Positions 1 to 11,091 of a stretch of DNA of 64,000 nt are shown here, piece by piece; the first letter of the stretch is position 1, and the number at the start of each line of letters is the position of its first letter. The stretch comes from Vibrio ostreae (GTDB lineage: Bacteria > Pseudomonadota > Gammaproteobacteria > Enterobacterales > Vibrionaceae), in the NCBI RefSeq assembly GCF_019226825.1, contig NZ_CP076643.1, positions 2,790,001-2,854,000 on the forward strand. Reading direction: 5' to 3'. The translations under genes were made by a program, and so were the position numbers. The notes under the pieces were generated by a model. That model was not told where the DNA came from and did not search any database. It saw nothing but the letters and a program-made list of their open reading frames with translations.

Positions 1-609
<609 letters not shown>

Positions 610-611
610 CC

Positions 612-1838
612 GTGAAATTACTGATCCCATCTCATTGTGTTGTGATGACGGGAGACGTGCAGCGGGTACTGTTACTTGCCAAACAACAAGGTTTGCATAT
701 CGATCACATTGAGTTGGGCGTTAGCCCAACTCAGTATTTCCACCTTGTTGCTGACACGACTCTTCGTTTATCAAGCAATCTGTTTGTATTAAATCACCTC
801 TCGCTTGGCAGCGAGTCTGCTCCGGATCTTTGTATTGATTACATCGGCGCAGGCAGTCACTTGACCAGCTCACTATGCCCAGCAGTCGCTACGGTCGCTA
901 TCGGCGTAGCCGGTTGCAACGGGCTGGAAGATACCTGGTGGTATGGCGATGAACAGCGTCGGCTGATTCATCTGCGGGCATTAACCGCGCAGCAGCAACG
1001 ACAACATCTGACCTGGCTGCTGAGTTTGCTCGCTCTTGATTTTGCCTTGGAGGATGCGTTGGTGCTGTCTCGGGCTGCACTCAATGTTTCACGTGAAACA
1101 TGGCCGCGCGATTATCGCGATTTTCCCCAGCCGGAACCTCAGGCCATCTACCGTGGTGTTGCGCCGTTTGCGTTATTGGATAAAACATCGCTCGGGCTCT
1201 ATCCGGTGGTGGATGACGTACGTTGGATTGCCACCTTGCTGCCGCTTGGCATCAAGACGATTCAGCTGCGCATCAAAGACCCCGCCCAAGCTGATCTGGA
1301 ACAGCAGATTATCCAGGCGATAGCGTTGGGCCGCGAACATGGTGCCCAGGTGTTTATTAATGATTACTGGCAATTGGCCCTTAAACATCGGGCGTTTGGC
1401 GTCCATCTGGGGCAGGAAGATCTGCTGTGCGCCGATCTCGCTGCGTTATCTGCCGCCGGTATCTGCCTCGGATTGTCTACCCACGGCTATTTTGAACTGC
1501 TGCGTATCCAGCAGTTAGCACCGAGCTATATCGCGTTGGGGCATATTTTTCCCACCACCACCAAGCAAATGCCGTCCAAGCCGCAGGGGCTGGTACGACT
1601 GAAACTGTATCAAAGCTTGCTCGATAGTCTTCCTTATGGCGAGCATGTCGGAGTACCCAGCGTGGCGATTGGCGGTATTGATCGCAGCAACGCCGCTCAG
1701 GTTCTCGAGTGTGGGGTAAGCAGTATTGCTGTGGTCAGGGCAATTACCCAGGCTGAGGATGTCGGCCTGGCTGTTAGCCAACTGCAGCGGTTTCTTCCCG
1801 CGCCTGCGAGCGTGACGGAGGCCGGTGATGTTAAGTGA
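612..1838 (+). CDS. thiE: Thiamine-phosphate synthase ThiE with N-terminal extension
   Basis: Couples HMP-PP with thiazole phosphate to make thiamine phosphate. The GTG start has GAGGAG upstream. The catalytic TIM-barrel lies at about residues 195-400: LYPVVDD opening strand, [40 protein letters not shown] and AIGGI, all typical ThiE elements. At 408 aa it is nearly twice a stand-alone ThiE (about 210 aa). The first ~190 residues look like a degenerate ThiD-type kinase ([14 protein letters not shown] resembles the ThiD C-terminal helix), but I see no intact active site; that reading is inference. The gene also contains a perfect parS site. It overlaps thiF by 11 bases. Confidence 0.93.
   Translation: MKLLIPSHCVVMTGDVQRVLLLAKQQGLHIDHIELGVSPTQYFHLVADTTLRLSSNLFVLNHLSLGSESAPDLCIDYIGAGSHLTSSLCPAVATVAIGVAGCNGLEDTWWYGDEQRRLIHLRALTAQQQRQHLTWLLSLLALDFALEDALVLSRAALNVSRETWPRDYRDFPQPEPQAIYRGVAPFALLDKTSLGLYPVVDDVRWIATLLPLGIKTIQLRIKDPAQADLEQQIIQAIALGREHGAQVFINDYWQLALKHRAFGVHLGQEDLLCADLAALSAAGICLGLSTHGYFELLRIQQLAPSYIALGHIFPTTTKQMPSKPQGLVRLKLYQSLLDSLPYGEHVGVPSVAIGGIDRSNAAQVLECGVSSIAVVRAITQAEDVGLAVSQLQRFLPAPASVTEAGDVK
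1085..1100. promoter_or_regulatory. parS: parS site (ParB1 binding), inside thiE
   Basis: The 16-mer TGTTTCACGTGAAACA is a perfect match to the chromosomal parS consensus bound by ParB for origin segregation. It lies in frame within thiE, where it encodes the residues NVSRET. V. cholerae chromosome 1 is known to use this same sequence near its origin. The perfect 16-bp palindrome and the second copy at 4781 make chance unlikely. Confidence 0.92.
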
Positions 1839-2586
1839 TCAACAATTTATGCGCTATCAGCGTCAGGTTGCGTTACCGCAGATCGGTGAAGCGGGGCAGC
1901 AGCGTTTGCTCAACAGTCAGGTCCTGATTATTGGCTGTGGCGGATTGGGCAGCGCGGCGGCGCAGTTTCTCGCCGCCGCCGGGGTCGCAAGGCTGGTAAT
2001 TGCCGACGATGATCAGGTCGCACTTTCCAATCTGCATCGTCAGTTGGCTTATCGCGTGCAGGATGTCGGCCAACCCAAAGTACGTGCTTTGGCGCGCAGT
2101 CTACAAGCACTCAATCCAGACTGTCAGGTACGTACGGTTGAGCGCTACATGGATGCCACCTTACTGAATCTGGAAGTGGGCTTAGCCGATGTGGTGCTCG
2201 ACTGCAGCGACAATCTGCCGACACGTCACCAGGTTAACCGGGCTTGTCATCAGGCCGGAGTGTGTCTGATTTCAGGCTCGGCCATTGGCTGGGAGGGTCA
2301 GTTGATCCCGCTCGATTTTACTCAGCGTCCCCAGGGCTGCTATCAGTGTGTGGTACCCGAGCAGGAATCGGCGGCTGCGCTGCGCTGCTCCGACATGGGT
2401 GTGGCCGGCCCTGTGGTCGGCAGCATAGGTAACTTACAGGCTCTGCTCGCTGTGCAGAAATTAATTCAGCTTGAGGAGTTTCACAGTCACTACATGCAAC
2501 GTTTCGATGCGCTGAGTATGCAGTGGCAAAAGTGGCAACTGATCGCCGATCCACACTGTTTACAGTGCGGGTGTGGCAAGGAATGA
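1828..2586 (+). CDS. thiF: ThiS adenylyltransferase ThiF
   Basis: E1-like enzyme that adenylates the C-terminal glycine of ThiS so that sulfur can be loaded for thiazole synthesis. The ATP-binding loop GCGGLGS sits at about residues 36-42. Paired zinc cysteines are visible at GCYQC and near the end at CLQCGC. I chose ATG 1828 rather than GTG 1825 because GGAGG is then 6 bases upstream. Length is 252 aa, close to E. coli ThiF (251). The gene overlaps the thiE stop by 11 bases and is followed four bases later by thiS, consistent with translational coupling in a single thi operon. Confidence 0.95.
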   Translation: MLSDQQFMRYQRQVALPQIGEAGQQRLLNSQVLIIGCGGLGSAAAQFLAAAGVARLVIADDDQVALSNLHRQLAYRVQDVGQPKVRALARSLQALNPDCQVRTVERYMDATLLNLEVGLADVVLDCSDNLPTRHQVNRACHQAGVCLISGSAIGWEGQLIPLDFTQRPQGCYQCVVPEQESAAALRCSDMGVAGPVVGSIGNLQALLAVQKLIQLEEFHSHYMQRFDALSMQWQKWQLIADPHCLQCGCGKE

Positions 2587-2590
2587 AGGT

Positions 2591-2797
2591 ATGACTATCA
2601 CCATCTTTATTAATCAGCAAGCACACCAGATTAAGGCGGCGACCAGTTTGCAGACACTGCAGCACGAACTGGGCCTACCGACACTAGGCTGTGTGTTTGC
2701 CATCAACCAACAAGTTATACCCAAAGGCTTATGGTCTGAGACGCTACTCAATCAGGGTGATCAGATCGCACTGTTTCAGGCCATCGCAGGAGGCTAA
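2591..2797 (+). CDS. thiS: Sulfur carrier protein ThiS
   Basis: A 68-residue ubiquitin-fold protein that ends in the obligatory Gly-Gly (AIAGG), which is adenylated by ThiF and then carries the thiocarboxylate sulfur used by ThiG. The ATG at 2591 follows the thiF stop by four bases; a longer frame opening at 2573 would add residues that no ThiS has. Sequence features such as [12 protein letters not shown] and the terminal [12 protein letters not shown] match the family. It sits between its partners thiF and thiG. Confidence 0.95.
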   Translation: MTITIFINQQAHQIKAATSLQTLQHELGLPTLGCVFAINQQVIPKGLWSETLLNQGDQIALFQAIAGG

Positions 2798-2802
2798 TAT
2801 TT

Positions 2803-3627
2803 ATGTCTGTAACGAATTCTATATCTAAGCAATCCAAGCGCGAAATTTTAGCTGGCAATCCACCGCTGATTATCGCCAATCGCCAGTTCGATTCTCGCTT
2901 ACTGACCGGAACCGGAAAGTTTTCTGATCGTAGCACTATGGCTAAAGCGATTGCTGTGAGTCAGTCTGAGCTGGTCACTATGGCACTCAAGCGGGTTGAT
3001 CTCGAACAGCGTGATGACGACATTCTCGCACCGCTGATCGCCAGCGGGATGAACTTGTTGCCCAATACTTCCGGTGCCAAAACGGCGCAGGATGCGATCT
3101 ATGCCGCACATCTGGCGCGCGAGGCGCTGGGTACTGAGTGGCTGAAACTGGAAATTCATCCCGATCCCAAGTATTTGATGCCGGACCCGATCGAAACTCT
3201 GAAGGCGGCCGAACAGTTGGTTAAAGACGGCTTTATTATCTTGCCTTACTGTCATGCCGACCCGGTGCTGTGCAAACGGCTGGAAGAGGTCGGTTGTGCG
3301 GCCGTCATGCCGCTGGGTGCGCCGATTGGGACCAATCAGGGACTAAGCTCAAAAACCTTCCTGGAGATTATCATCGACCAGGCGAACGTACCGGTCATTG
3401 TAGATGCCGGTATCGGTGCGCCATCGGATGCCGCGTTGGCGATGGAGATGGGCGCAGATGCGGTATTGGTCAATACCGCAATCGCCACGGCACGTGATCC
3501 GCTGGTGATGGCTAACGCGTTTCGGTTGGCAGTGGAAGCGGGCCGAATGGCTTATCTGTCTGGCCTGGCGACTCAGCAACAGAGCGCGTCTGCGTCGAGT
3601 CCGTTTACGGCATTCCTGGATAATTGA
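2803..3627 (+). CDS. thiG: Thiazole synthase ThiG
   Basis: Condenses deoxyxylulose 5-phosphate, ThiS thiocarboxylate and dehydroglycine into the thiazole phosphate ring. The 274-aa protein has the ThiG barrel: LTGTGKF near the start, the Schiff-base lysine in [10 protein letters not shown] (about residue 114), [42 protein letters not shown] and the phosphate-binding [13 protein letters not shown]. It has an N-terminal extension of roughly 20 residues compared with the E. coli protein. AGGAGG lies ten bases before the ATG and overlaps the end of thiS. ThiH, encoded next, supplies dehydroglycine. Confidence 0.96.
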   Translation: MSVTNSISKQSKREILAGNPPLIIANRQFDSRLLTGTGKFSDRSTMAKAIAVSQSELVTMALKRVDLEQRDDDILAPLIASGMNLLPNTSGAKTAQDAIYAAHLAREALGTEWLKLEIHPDPKYLMPDPIETLKAAEQLVKDGFIILPYCHADPVLCKRLEEVGCAAVMPLGAPIGTNQGLSSKTFLEIIIDQANVPVIVDAGIGAPSDAALAMEMGADAVLVNTAIATARDPLVMANAFRLAVEAGRMAYLSGLATQQQSASASSPFTAFLDN

Positions 3628-3642
3628 GCGGGATGATTGAGT

Positions 3643-4755
3643 ATGAGTTTTATTGATCAATTTAACCAGCTCGGCTGGGATGATATTAAGTTGTCGGTGT
3701 ATGCGAAAACCCGGCACGACGTAGAACGGGCACTGGCCAAAAGCAAACGCGATCTGGAAGATTTTAAAGCGCTGATTTCGCCTGCGGCGGAAGGGTATCT
3801 GGAACAGATGGCGCAGCTCTCTTACCAGGCGACCCGACGCCGTTTTGGCAATACGATGTCGTTCTACATTCCGCTCTATCTGTCCAACCTGTGTGCCAAC
3901 GCATGTACTTATTGTGGCTTTTCGATGGAAAACCGCATTAAGCGTAAAACACTTAATGAGGAGGAAATCCGGGCTGAAATCGCCGCTATCAAGCAGATGA
4001 AATTTGATAGCGTATTGCTGGTGACTGGTGAGCATGAAACCAAAGTCGGCATGAACTACTTTCGGCATATGCTGCCGATCATTAAGCCGTCGTTTCACTA
4101 TCTGGCGATGGAAGTGCAGCCACTGCAGCAGCAGGAGTATGCAGAACTCAAGACGTTGGGATTGGATGCCGTGATGGTTTATCAGGAGACGTATCATCCA
4201 TCGACGTACGCCCAGCATCATCTGCGTGGTAACAAAATGGATTTCGAGTTTCGGCTTGAAACTCCAGATCGCCTGGCGCGAGCCGGGATAGATAAAATCG
4301 GTTTAGGCGCCCTGATTGGTTTAGAAGACTGGCGTACCGATTGCTTCTATGTTGCGGCCCATCTTGATTACCTGGAGCGGACTTACTGGCAGTCACGCTA
4401 CTCGATTTCGTTTCCGCGCCTGCGGCCGTGTGAAGGGGCTTTGCAGCCTAAATCGGTGATGACGGACAAACAGTTGGTGCAGCTGATTTGCGCTTTTCGG
4501 TTGTTTAATTCTGAGGTTGAATTATCACTTTCCACCCGAGAAACGCCGGCCTTTCGCGATAATGTTGCACCGCTTGGCATAACCAGTTTGTCAGCGGCAT
4601 CGAAAACCCAGCCCGGTGGCTATGCGGATCCGAAAGCGGAGCTGGAGCAGTTTGCTACCAGTGATGAACGTTCAGCGCTTATGGTAGAACAGGCGATGCA
4701 AGCGCGAGGTTTGCAGCCGGTCTGGCATGACTGGCATGCAGTCTATTCCGGTTAG
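3643..4755 (+). CDS. thiH: 2-iminoacetate synthase ThiH
   Basis: Radical-SAM tyrosine lyase that cleaves L-tyrosine to p-cresol and 2-iminoacetate (dehydroglycine), the substrate of ThiG. The cluster motif C-x3-C-x2-C is present as CANACTYC at about residue 83. The ATG at 3643 is preferred over the in-frame TTG six bases upstream. Length 370 aa is close to the E. coli enzyme (377). Use of ThiH rather than the glycine oxidase ThiO is usual for facultative anaerobes. It is the last gene of the thi operon, followed by a parS site and a strong hairpin. Confidence 0.96.
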   Translation: MSFIDQFNQLGWDDIKLSVYAKTRHDVERALAKSKRDLEDFKALISPAAEGYLEQMAQLSYQATRRRFGNTMSFYIPLYLSNLCANACTYCGFSMENRIKRKTLNEEEIRAEIAAIKQMKFDSVLLVTGEHETKVGMNYFRHMLPIIKPSFHYLAMEVQPLQQQEYAELKTLGLDAVMVYQETYHPSTYAQHHLRGNKMDFEFRLETPDRLARAGIDKIGLGALIGLEDWRTDCFYVAAHLDYLERTYWQSRYSISFPRLRPCEGALQPKSVMTDKQLVQLICAFRLFNSEVELSLSTRETPAFRDNVAPLGITSLSAASKTQPGGYADPKAELEQFATSDERSALMVEQAMQARGLQPVWHDWHAVYSG

Positions 4756-4780
4756 CCTGAGGTTTGAATGACCCGGCTTA

Positions 4781-4796
4781 TGTTTCACGTGAAACA
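4781..4796. promoter_or_regulatory. parS: parS site (ParB1 binding), after thiH
   Basis: Second perfect copy of TGTTTCACGTGAAACA, 3.7 kb from the copy in thiE. It lies between the thiH stop and the terminator hairpin, so unlike the first copy it is free of coding constraint. Confidence 0.92.
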
Positions 4797-4797
4797 T

Positions 4798-4834
4798 ACA
4801 CAAATAAGGCGACCTCTGGTCGCCTTATTTGTGT
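4798..4834. terminator. Bidirectional terminator between thiH and choV
   Basis: A perfect 17-bp inverted repeat (arms 4798-4814 and 4818-4834) with a 3-base loop. AT-rich stem ends give U-rich tails in both directions. It separates the convergent thi and choline operons and begins two bases after the parS site. Confidence 0.85.
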
Positions 4835-4868
4835 GGCCGATGTGAGCAGTATTAGAATGAAGTCTTCA

Positions 4869-6052
4869 TCAGGCAGCTTGTGCCTGGTGGTATTTACCCA
4901 GCAGAGCATGGTAAAAATCGTGATCGCTCAATGTACCGAGCAGACGATTTTCTTCCATCAGTAAAATAGGGTTACCAGTACGGTAGCGAATTTCAATCGC
5001 CTGACGCATATCAATGTCCGGGCTGGCCATGACCAATGTTTGTGGATTCAATGACTGCAGCGATAACTCAGCATGCCACTCAATCAGCTCAACCGGGCTA
5101 TCGCCACACACAACCCATTGTTGTTGCTGTTGCTCAACCCACAGATCTGACTGCTGGCAGATTTGCCAGCGCCCATTGTCCTGAACCAGGCTGTCGCTGC
5201 TGTTCATCAGCGAACGGCCTTTGAGCACATTGAGCGGATTAGTGTGGGCGACAAAATCTTTCACGTATTGCGTTTCCGGCGTCAGGACTATCTGTTCCGG
5301 CTTGCCATACTGAATCAACTTGCCGGATTCCATAATCGCAATACGTGAGCCGATTTTCAGCGCTTCATCGAGATCATGACTGACGAAGATGATGGTCTTA
5401 TTGAGCTGCTTTTGCAGCAGCAGCAATTCATCCTGCAGCTGGCTGCGGATCAGGGATCGAGAGCCGAGAAAGGTTCGTCCATCAACAGAATGTCGCTGTC
5501 CATGGCGAAGGCGCGCGCCAGACCGACCCGTTGCTGCATACCACCGGACAGCTCATGAGGCAGTTTGTTTTCCCATTCGGCCAGGCCGACCATGGCCAGT
5601 TTTTCCCGTGCCTGGGCACGGCGTTGCTGTTTGCCGATGCCTTGCATTTCCAGGCCAAATGCCACGTTATCCAGCACGCTCAGCCACGGCATGAGGGCAA
5701 ATTTCTGAAATACCATTGAGACTTTGTTGGTGCGCAGATGGCGCAGCGTATCGGCGTCGCACTGCGCCAGGTCGATACTTTGTTCACCATCCTGGATTTT
5801 CAGAGCGCCGCGCGTGACCGGGTTGAGGCCGTTAACCGCGCGCAGCAGGCTGGATTTACCTGAGCCGGACAGACCCATCAGCACGCAGATTTCACCTTGT
5901 TGCACATCGAGTGTCACATTATCAACGCCGACCACCAGACCGGTCTGGTCGATGATCTCCTGGCGGCTTTTGCCCTGATCGAGCAGTTCCAGAGCCGGTG
6001 CTGTGTTTTGGCCAAACACCACGTCGAGATTTTCAATACTGATCGCTGGCAT
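4869..6052 (-). pseudogene. choV: Choline ABC transporter ATPase ChoV/ProV-like, frameshifted
   Basis: ATPase subunit of a glycine betaine/choline-type importer. The first part (to about residue 200) has Walker A GLSGSGKSS, signature LSGGMQQRVGLARA and Walker B ILLMDEPFSALDP. The second part has the H-loop FVSHDLDEALKIG and a CBS-like C-terminal region. The two halves lie in different frames: after ALDP the − strand reads CCC TGA where the family needs DPLIR, so one C is missing at the GGG of 5453-5455. Restoring it gives a normal 394-aa protein. This could be a sequencing error or a real inactivation. It is the last gene of the bet-cho operon. Confidence 0.85.
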
Positions 6053-6054
6053 GA

Positions 6055-6891
6055 TTATGCCTCCTTGCTGTTAGGTGCTTTACACAGACGGTCGAGAATA
6101 ATAGCGACCAGGACAATCGCCAGACCGGCTTCAAACCCTTGGGAAATATTGACCGTATTGAGGGCACGAATAACGGGTTTGCCCAGGCCATCTGCGCCGA
6201 CCAAGGCGGCAATAACTACCATCGACAGTGACAACATAATGCATTGGGTAATGCCGGCCATGATGCTCGGCAGGGCGGCCGGTAGTTCCACTTTGAACAG
6301 CAGTTTCATCCGGCTGGCTCCGAAAGCTTTACCGGCCTCGATCAGTTCTTCCGGCACTTTAGTGACGCCAAGATAGGTGAGGCGGATTGGAGCGGCTATG
6401 GCGAAAATGATGGTGGAAATCAGTCCGGGCACAATGCCCAGTCCGAACAGAACCAGCGTCGGGATCAGATAAACGAATGTAGGTACCGTCTGCATCAGAT
6501 CCAGAATCGGGCGCAGTACGGTATACAGCCATGGTCGGTGCGCAGCCATGATGCCAAGCGGAACGCCGAGCAGAACCGAAATCGTAGTGGCGGCAAAGAC
6601 CAGTACAAAGGTTTCCAGCATCTCCTGCCAGTAGCCCAGGTTAAGGATCAGCAGCAGCGCGGCAATAATAAACACCACCAGGGAAAGGCTGCGGTGCAGC
6701 CACCAGGCCAGTGCTGCGGTGATAATGATAGGGACCGCTGGCGGGAACCATTTGAAGACATCGACTAACACCATGATGATGTTTTCCAGTACGAAAGAGA
6801 TGGTATCGAATACGCCCGAAGCATGCAGAGTCAGCCAGTCCACACCGGCTTCCATCCAGTGGCCCAACGGAATTTTGTGATCGCTAATCAT
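6055..6891 (-). CDS. choW: Choline ABC transporter permease ChoW/ProW-like
   Basis: Inner-membrane permease of the choline/betaine importer. Several hydrophobic segments are evident (IIITAALAWWL, LVVFIIAALLLIL, TFVLVFAATTISVLLGVPLGIMAA). The EAA-type loop that contacts the ATPase is visible as ELIEAGKAFGASRMKLLFKVELPAALPSIMAG. I chose ATG 6891: the longer frame from 6927 would start inside a hairpin that separates this gene from choX, whereas 6891 has AGGAA nine bases upstream. Length is 278 aa. The stop lies two bases before the choV start. Confidence 0.92.
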   Translation of the reverse strand: MISDHKIPLGHWMEAGVDWLTLHASGVFDTISFVLENIIMVLVDVFKWFPPAVPIIITAALAWWLHRSLSLVVFIIAALLLILNLGYWQEMLETFVLVFAATTISVLLGVPLGIMAAHRPWLYTVLRPILDLMQTVPTFVYLIPTLVLFGLGIVPGLISTIIFAIAAPIRLTYLGVTKVPEELIEAGKAFGASRMKLLFKVELPAALPSIMAGITQCIMLSLSMVVIAALVGADGLGKPVIRALNTVNISQGFEAGLAIVLVAIILDRLCKAPNSKEA

Positions 6892-6910
6892 AGTGTGCAG
6901 TTCCTTATAG

Positions 6911-6930
6911 CGGGTGGCTTGTGCCACCCG
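6911..6930 (-). other. Intra-operon stem-loop between choX and choW
   Basis: An 8-bp perfect stem (CGGGTGGC / GCCACCCG) with a TTGT loop immediately after the choX stop. There is no U-tract, so it more likely stabilises or partly attenuates the mRNA after the abundant binding-protein gene than ends transcription. Confidence 0.55.
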
Positions 6931-6936
6931 GCGGGG

Positions 6937-7866
6937 TTATACGTCAGAGTTGAGATAATCAGTTACGGCTTTCTCCGCAGGCTTGCCATCACGCGTGGTG
7001 ACATCTTTCAGCCACGGGGTCAGCACGTCAGGATGCTGACGCAACCAATCTTTGGCGGCTTGTTCCGGGCGCTGGCCCTGATTGAGGATGGCTTCCATCA
7101 GGCTGTTTTCCATCTCAAGACTGAACTGCAGATTACTGAGCAACTGGCCGACATTCGGGCACTGTTGGGTATAGTCATGGCGCACGTTGGTGTAGACGTT
7201 GGCACCGCCATAATTAGGGCCGAAGTAGTCATCACCGCCGCTGAGGTATTCCATCTCAACATTGCTGTTCATCGGGTGCGGCGCCCAGCCGAGGAAAGCT
7301 ATCCATTGCTGGCGGCGTACCGCCCGCTTGACCTGCGAGACCATGCCGGCTTCGCTCGATTCCACCAGATCAAATTGCTTGAGGTCGAACGCATTGTTGT
7401 CAATCATTGACTGGATCAGGCGGTTACCATCGTTGCCCGGCTCGATGCCGTAGATGCGGTGTTTAAACTGATCGGCATGCTTGGCAAGATCGGCAAATGA
7501 CTTAACCCCGGCGTCATACACGTACTTAGGTACGGCCAGGGTGTACTTGGCACCTTCGAGATTGGCACGAATGGTTTGTACGCTGCCGTTGTCACGGTAC
7601 TTGGCAATATCGCCTTCCATGGTTGGCATCCAGTTACCGAGAAAGACATCGATGTCGCCGTTGGCCATGGAAGAATAGGTCACCGGTACCGACAACAGAT
7701 CGGTCTTGGTCTGATAGCCCAGGCCGTGCAGCAGCTCAGTGGTCACGGCTGTCGTTGAGGTGATATCGGTCCAGCCGACATCGGCAAAACGAACGGTGTC
7801 GCAGCTGTTGGCATAGGCGTTGATTGACAGCAGTGTGGCTGCTGAGAAGGTCATGACTTTACGCAT
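6937..7866 (-). CDS. choX: Choline/betaine periplasmic binding protein ChoX/ProX-like
   Basis: Substrate-binding lipid-free periplasmic protein of the OpuAC/ProX superfamily, feeding the choWV transporter. A short signal peptide (MRKVMTFSAATLLSINAYA, cleavage likely after AYA) precedes a 290-residue domain. Family elements include VRFADVGWTDIT, DVFLGNWMPTM, GIEPGNDGNRLIQ, FLGWAPHPMN and EYLSGGDDYFGPNYGG, where aromatic residues form the quaternary-ammonium box. Lying directly after betA suggests choline as the main ligand; that specificity is inferred from context. The gap to betA is ten bases. Confidence 0.92.
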   Translation of the reverse strand: MRKVMTFSAATLLSINAYANSCDTVRFADVGWTDITSTTAVTTELLHGLGYQTKTDLLSVPVTYSSMANGDIDVFLGNWMPTMEGDIAKYRDNGSVQTIRANLEGAKYTLAVPKYVYDAGVKSFADLAKHADQFKHRIYGIEPGNDGNRLIQSMIDNNAFDLKQFDLVESSEAGMVSQVKRAVRRQQWIAFLGWAPHPMNSNVEMEYLSGGDDYFGPNYGGANVYTNVRHDYTQQCPNVGQLLSNLQFSLEMENSLMEAILNQGQRPEQAAKDWLRQHPDVLTPWLKDVTTRDGKPAEKAVTDYLNSDV

Positions 7867-7876
7867 TGAACTGTCC

Positions 7877-9598
7877 TTATTTTATCATTAATTCCACACC
7901 GGACTGCGTGTCTAGCGCACGCTGCGGTGGTGTTTCTCTTTGTTGGGTCTGCCAGTGCGCAGCGATCCACACCGGCTCTGGTTCGGCAGGAAGCGGCGCA
8001 GTCCCGAGTAGCATGTCGGCAGCGCGCTCGGCGACCATAATGGTTGGCGCATTGAGGTTACCGTTAGGAATGGTCGGGAACACGGAGGAGTCGACCACCC
8101 GCAAGCTGGCAATGCCGCGTACCCGGCACGCTTCATCCAGCACCGCCATTGCATCATCGGCTGCCCCCATTTTGCAGCTGCATGACGGGTGGTAAGCACT
8201 CTCGACATTCTGTTTTACCCAGGCATCGATTTCGGCATCAGTGCTGATGGTGTTGCCTGGCTGGATTTCAGCGCCGCGATACTCATCCAGCGCTTGCTGG
8301 GCGAGGATTTCACGCGTGAGGCGGATACAGTCACGCCAGTCCTGGATATCTTGCTGTTCAGACAGATAACGGAACAGAATGGCCGGTTTATCGGCCGGAT
8401 CGGCGGAGCGAATCCACACCCGGCCGCGACTGAGTGGCTTATTCGGGCCGACATGGACCTGAAAGCCGTGACCGTCGAAGGCGGTGCGACCGTCATACCG
8501 CATGGCGGCTGGTAAAAAATGGTATTGCAGATTGGGCCATTTCAGTCCGGCCCGCGAGCGGATAAAGGCGCATGACTCGAAATGATTGGTGGCACCCAGG
8601 CCTTGCTTGGTCAGCAGCCACTGCGCCCCGATCATGCCTTTACTGACCAGGCCCAGTTTGCTGTTAAGGGTGATCGGCTGCTGACAGCGATACTGGAAAT
8701 AGATTTCCAGGTGATCCTGCAGGTTTTCACCCACTCCGGGTAATTCATGTTCCACTTTGACACCGGCATTTTCCAGCACGTCACGCGGGCCGATACCAGA
8801 CAGCTGCAACAGCTGTGGTGAGCCGATGGAGCCAGCGCACGACACGACTTCCTGTGTTGCTGTGGCGGTTTCAATCCGGCCATTACGTTCAAACTCGACT
8901 CCGACCGCACATTTGTTTTTCAGCAGGATTTTACGCGTCAGTACTCCTTTGAGCAGAGTCAGGTTAGGACGCTTGAGCGCACGGCGCAGATAGGCGTTGG
9001 AGGTTGAGGCGCGTACGCCGTTATCCACCGTCATATGCATGGCGCCAAAGCCTTCCTGCTGGTAGCCGTTGTAATCTTTGGTGTACGGATAACCGGCTTG
9101 CTGCCCGGCATCGATGAAAGCCTGGTAGAGCGGGTTGAGTTCCATATCGTTGCCGTTACAGGTCGCCAGCGGGCCGTCACCGCCGCGGTACTCATCAGCG
9201 CCGCCGCTCCAGGTTTCTGCCTTCTTAAAATAAGGCAGGCAGGAGGCGTAATCCCAACCGGCCGCTCCCTGCTGTTGCCATTCATCAAAGTCACAGGCGT
9301 GACCACGGACATACACCATGCCGTTGATCGATGAACTGCCACCCAGCACTTTGCCGCGCGGGCAGTGCAGGGTCCGTCCGTCCAGACCAGGTTCGGGCAG
9401 GGATTCAAACTGCCAGGCATATTTGGCACTGTTCATCGGGTATGAGAGTGCTGTCGGCATCTGGATGAAGACACTTTTGTCGCCTCCGCCGGCCTCAAGC
9501 AGCAATACGGAATGTTCCCCGCTGGCGCTGAGGCGATCGGCCAGTACGCAGCCTGCCGATCCGGCGCCGATAATGATGTAATCAAATGTCTGGGTCAT
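7877..9598 (-). CDS. betA: Choline dehydrogenase BetA
   Basis: Membrane-associated FAD enzyme of the GMC oxidoreductase family that oxidises choline to betaine aldehyde. The Rossmann FAD motif [16 protein letters not shown] opens the protein. GMC signature regions follow ([21 protein letters not shown] and [16 protein letters not shown]), and the active-site histidine region is [12 protein letters not shown] with a C-terminal [18 protein letters not shown]. Length 573 aa matches the family (about 556-570), with a slightly longer C-terminus. It lies ten bases after betB in the operon betI-betB-betA-choX-choW-choV. Confidence 0.96.
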   Translation of the reverse strand: MTQTFDYIIIGAGSAGCVLADRLSASGEHSVLLLEAGGGDKSVFIQMPTALSYPMNSAKYAWQFESLPEPGLDGRTLHCPRGKVLGGSSSINGMVYVRGHACDFDEWQQQGAAGWDYASCLPYFKKAETWSGGADEYRGGDGPLATCNGNDMELNPLYQAFIDAGQQAGYPYTKDYNGYQQEGFGAMHMTVDNGVRASTSNAYLRRALKRPNLTLLKGVLTRKILLKNKCAVGVEFERNGRIETATATQEVVSCAGSIGSPQLLQLSGIGPRDVLENAGVKVEHELPGVGENLQDHLEIYFQYRCQQPITLNSKLGLVSKGMIGAQWLLTKQGLGATNHFESCAFIRSRAGLKWPNLQYHFLPAAMRYDGRTAFDGHGFQVHVGPNKPLSRGRVWIRSADPADKPAILFRYLSEQQDIQDWRDCIRLTREILAQQALDEYRGAEIQPGNTISTDAEIDAWVKQNVESAYHPSCSCKMGAADDAMAVLDEACRVRGIASLRVVDSSVFPTIPNGNLNAPTIMVAERAADMLLGTAPLPAEPEPVWIAAHWQTQQRETPPQRALDTQSGVELMIK

Positions 9599-9607
9599 AA
9601 CTGCTCC

Positions 9608-11068
9608 TCAGGCGTACGGGCCGGCAAAATCGTCCAGCTCAATCAGGACGCTTTTGGTCTGGGTGTAGTGGCTCAGGGTTTCCATGCCGTTCTCGCGTCC
9701 GACACCGGACTGTTTGTAACCGCCGACCGGCATGGGTGCCGGAGAGTCACCCCAGGTGTTAACCCAGCAGATACCGGCTTGCAGCTGGTGGATCACGCGG
9801 TGCGCGCGTGACAGGTTCTGGGTGAATACGCCGGCGGCCAGGCCATAGTGGGTGTGATTGGCGCGGCGGATCACTTCCTGTTCATCACTGAACTTGAGTA
9901 CCGCCATCACAGGGCCAAAGATTTCCTGCTGCACGAACGCCATATCGTCGCTGCAGTCGGTAAACACAGTGGGAGCGACGAAGTTACCATTGGCCAGACC
10001 GTTATCGGTGACCTGATAGCCGCCGGTCAGCAAGGTGGCGCCGCTGGTTTTGGCGCTTTGGATTGCGTCCAGAACCTTGTGCATATGATCGCGCGAGATC
10101 AATGCACCGATTTGAGTGCGCGGATCCTGCGGATCGCCGACGATCAGTTTTTCGCTGCGGATTTTGAGCTGATCAATGAAATCGTCGTACAGACTTTCAT
10201 GGACAAAAACCCGGGTTCCGTTAGTACACACTTCGCCCTGAGTGTAGAAGTTTGCCACCATGGCCGCTGATACTGCCTGGTCGAGCTTGGCATCTTCGAA
10301 CACCAGCAGTGGCGATTTACCACCCAGCTCCATGGTGACCGATTTGAGGCTGCGCGCACTGTCTGCCATGACCGCCTTACCTGTACCGGTTTCACCAGTA
10401 AAGGACACCTTGGCGATCGCCGGGTGGGCGGTCAGCATCTGGCCGACACGACCGTCCCCCTGGACGACGTTAAATACCCCGTCCGGCAGGCCGGCTTCGC
10501 TGAAAATCTGTGCCAGCTTCAGCGCTGTCAGCGGTGTTTCTTCCGAAGGCTTGAAGATCATCGCATTGCCTGCTGCCAGCGCAGGGGCCGCTTTCCACAT
10601 TGCAATTTGAATCGGGTAGTTCCAGGCGCCGATACCGGCACAGATACCGAGTGGCTCTTTGCGGGTGTAAAAAAACTGATTGGCGCTGAGCGGTTGCTGT
10701 TCACCCTGCAGAGCGGGTGCCAGACCCGCAAAATATTCAATCACATCGGCACCAGTGGCGATGTCGACACAGTCTGCTTCCTGAATCGGCTTCCCGGTAT
10801 CGAGCACTTCCAGTTGCGCCAGTTCATCGTTACGCTCGCGCAGTATACGCACTGCGTTGAGCAGGATTCGGCTGCGTTCCACCGCGCTCATCGCCGACCA
10901 GACAGCAAATCCGGCCTGGGCGGATTCGATTGCCTGTTGCACGTCCTGCTCGCTGGCGAGCCCCAAAACAGCCAGTGGCTGACCCGTTGCCGGGTTATAT
11001 GAGGTAAAGGTTTCCCCGGACGACGCGCGTTGCAGCGAGCCGCCTATATAAAGTGATGCTTGTTCCAT
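9608..11068 (-). CDS. betB: Betaine aldehyde dehydrogenase BetB
   Basis: Cytosolic NAD(P)-dependent aldehyde dehydrogenase that converts betaine aldehyde into glycine betaine, the compatible solute. It has the cofactor loop [12 protein letters not shown], the general-base glutamate in [15 protein letters not shown] (about residue 252) and the nucleophile cysteine in [12 protein letters not shown] (about 286). [24 protein letters not shown] near the C-terminus is typical of BetB. Length 486 aa is close to E. coli BetB (490). It follows betI by 23 bases. Confidence 0.96.
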   Translation of the reverse strand: MEQASLYIGGSLQRASSGETFTSYNPATGQPLAVLGLASEQDVQQAIESAQAGFAVWSAMSAVERSRILLNAVRILRERNDELAQLEVLDTGKPIQEADCVDIATGADVIEYFAGLAPALQGEQQPLSANQFFYTRKEPLGICAGIGAWNYPIQIAMWKAAPALAAGNAMIFKPSEETPLTALKLAQIFSEAGLPDGVFNVVQGDGRVGQMLTAHPAIAKVSFTGETGTGKAVMADSARSLKSVTMELGGKSPLLVFEDAKLDQAVSAAMVANFYTQGEVCTNGTRVFVHESLYDDFIDQLKIRSEKLIVGDPQDPRTQIGALISRDHMHKVLDAIQSAKTSGATLLTGGYQVTDNGLANGNFVAPTVFTDCSDDMAFVQQEIFGPVMAVLKFSDEQEVIRRANHTHYGLAAGVFTQNLSRAHRVIHQLQAGICWVNTWGDSPAPMPVGGYKQSGVGRENGMETLSHYTQTKSVLIELDDFAGPYA

Positions 11069-11091
11069 GTGAAGACCTTGTGGTTAAAGAC

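Noticed and set aside
3349..4221. 290-codon − strand frame over thiG/thiH
   Set aside because: Overlaps two conserved thi genes completely and shows no recognisable domain.
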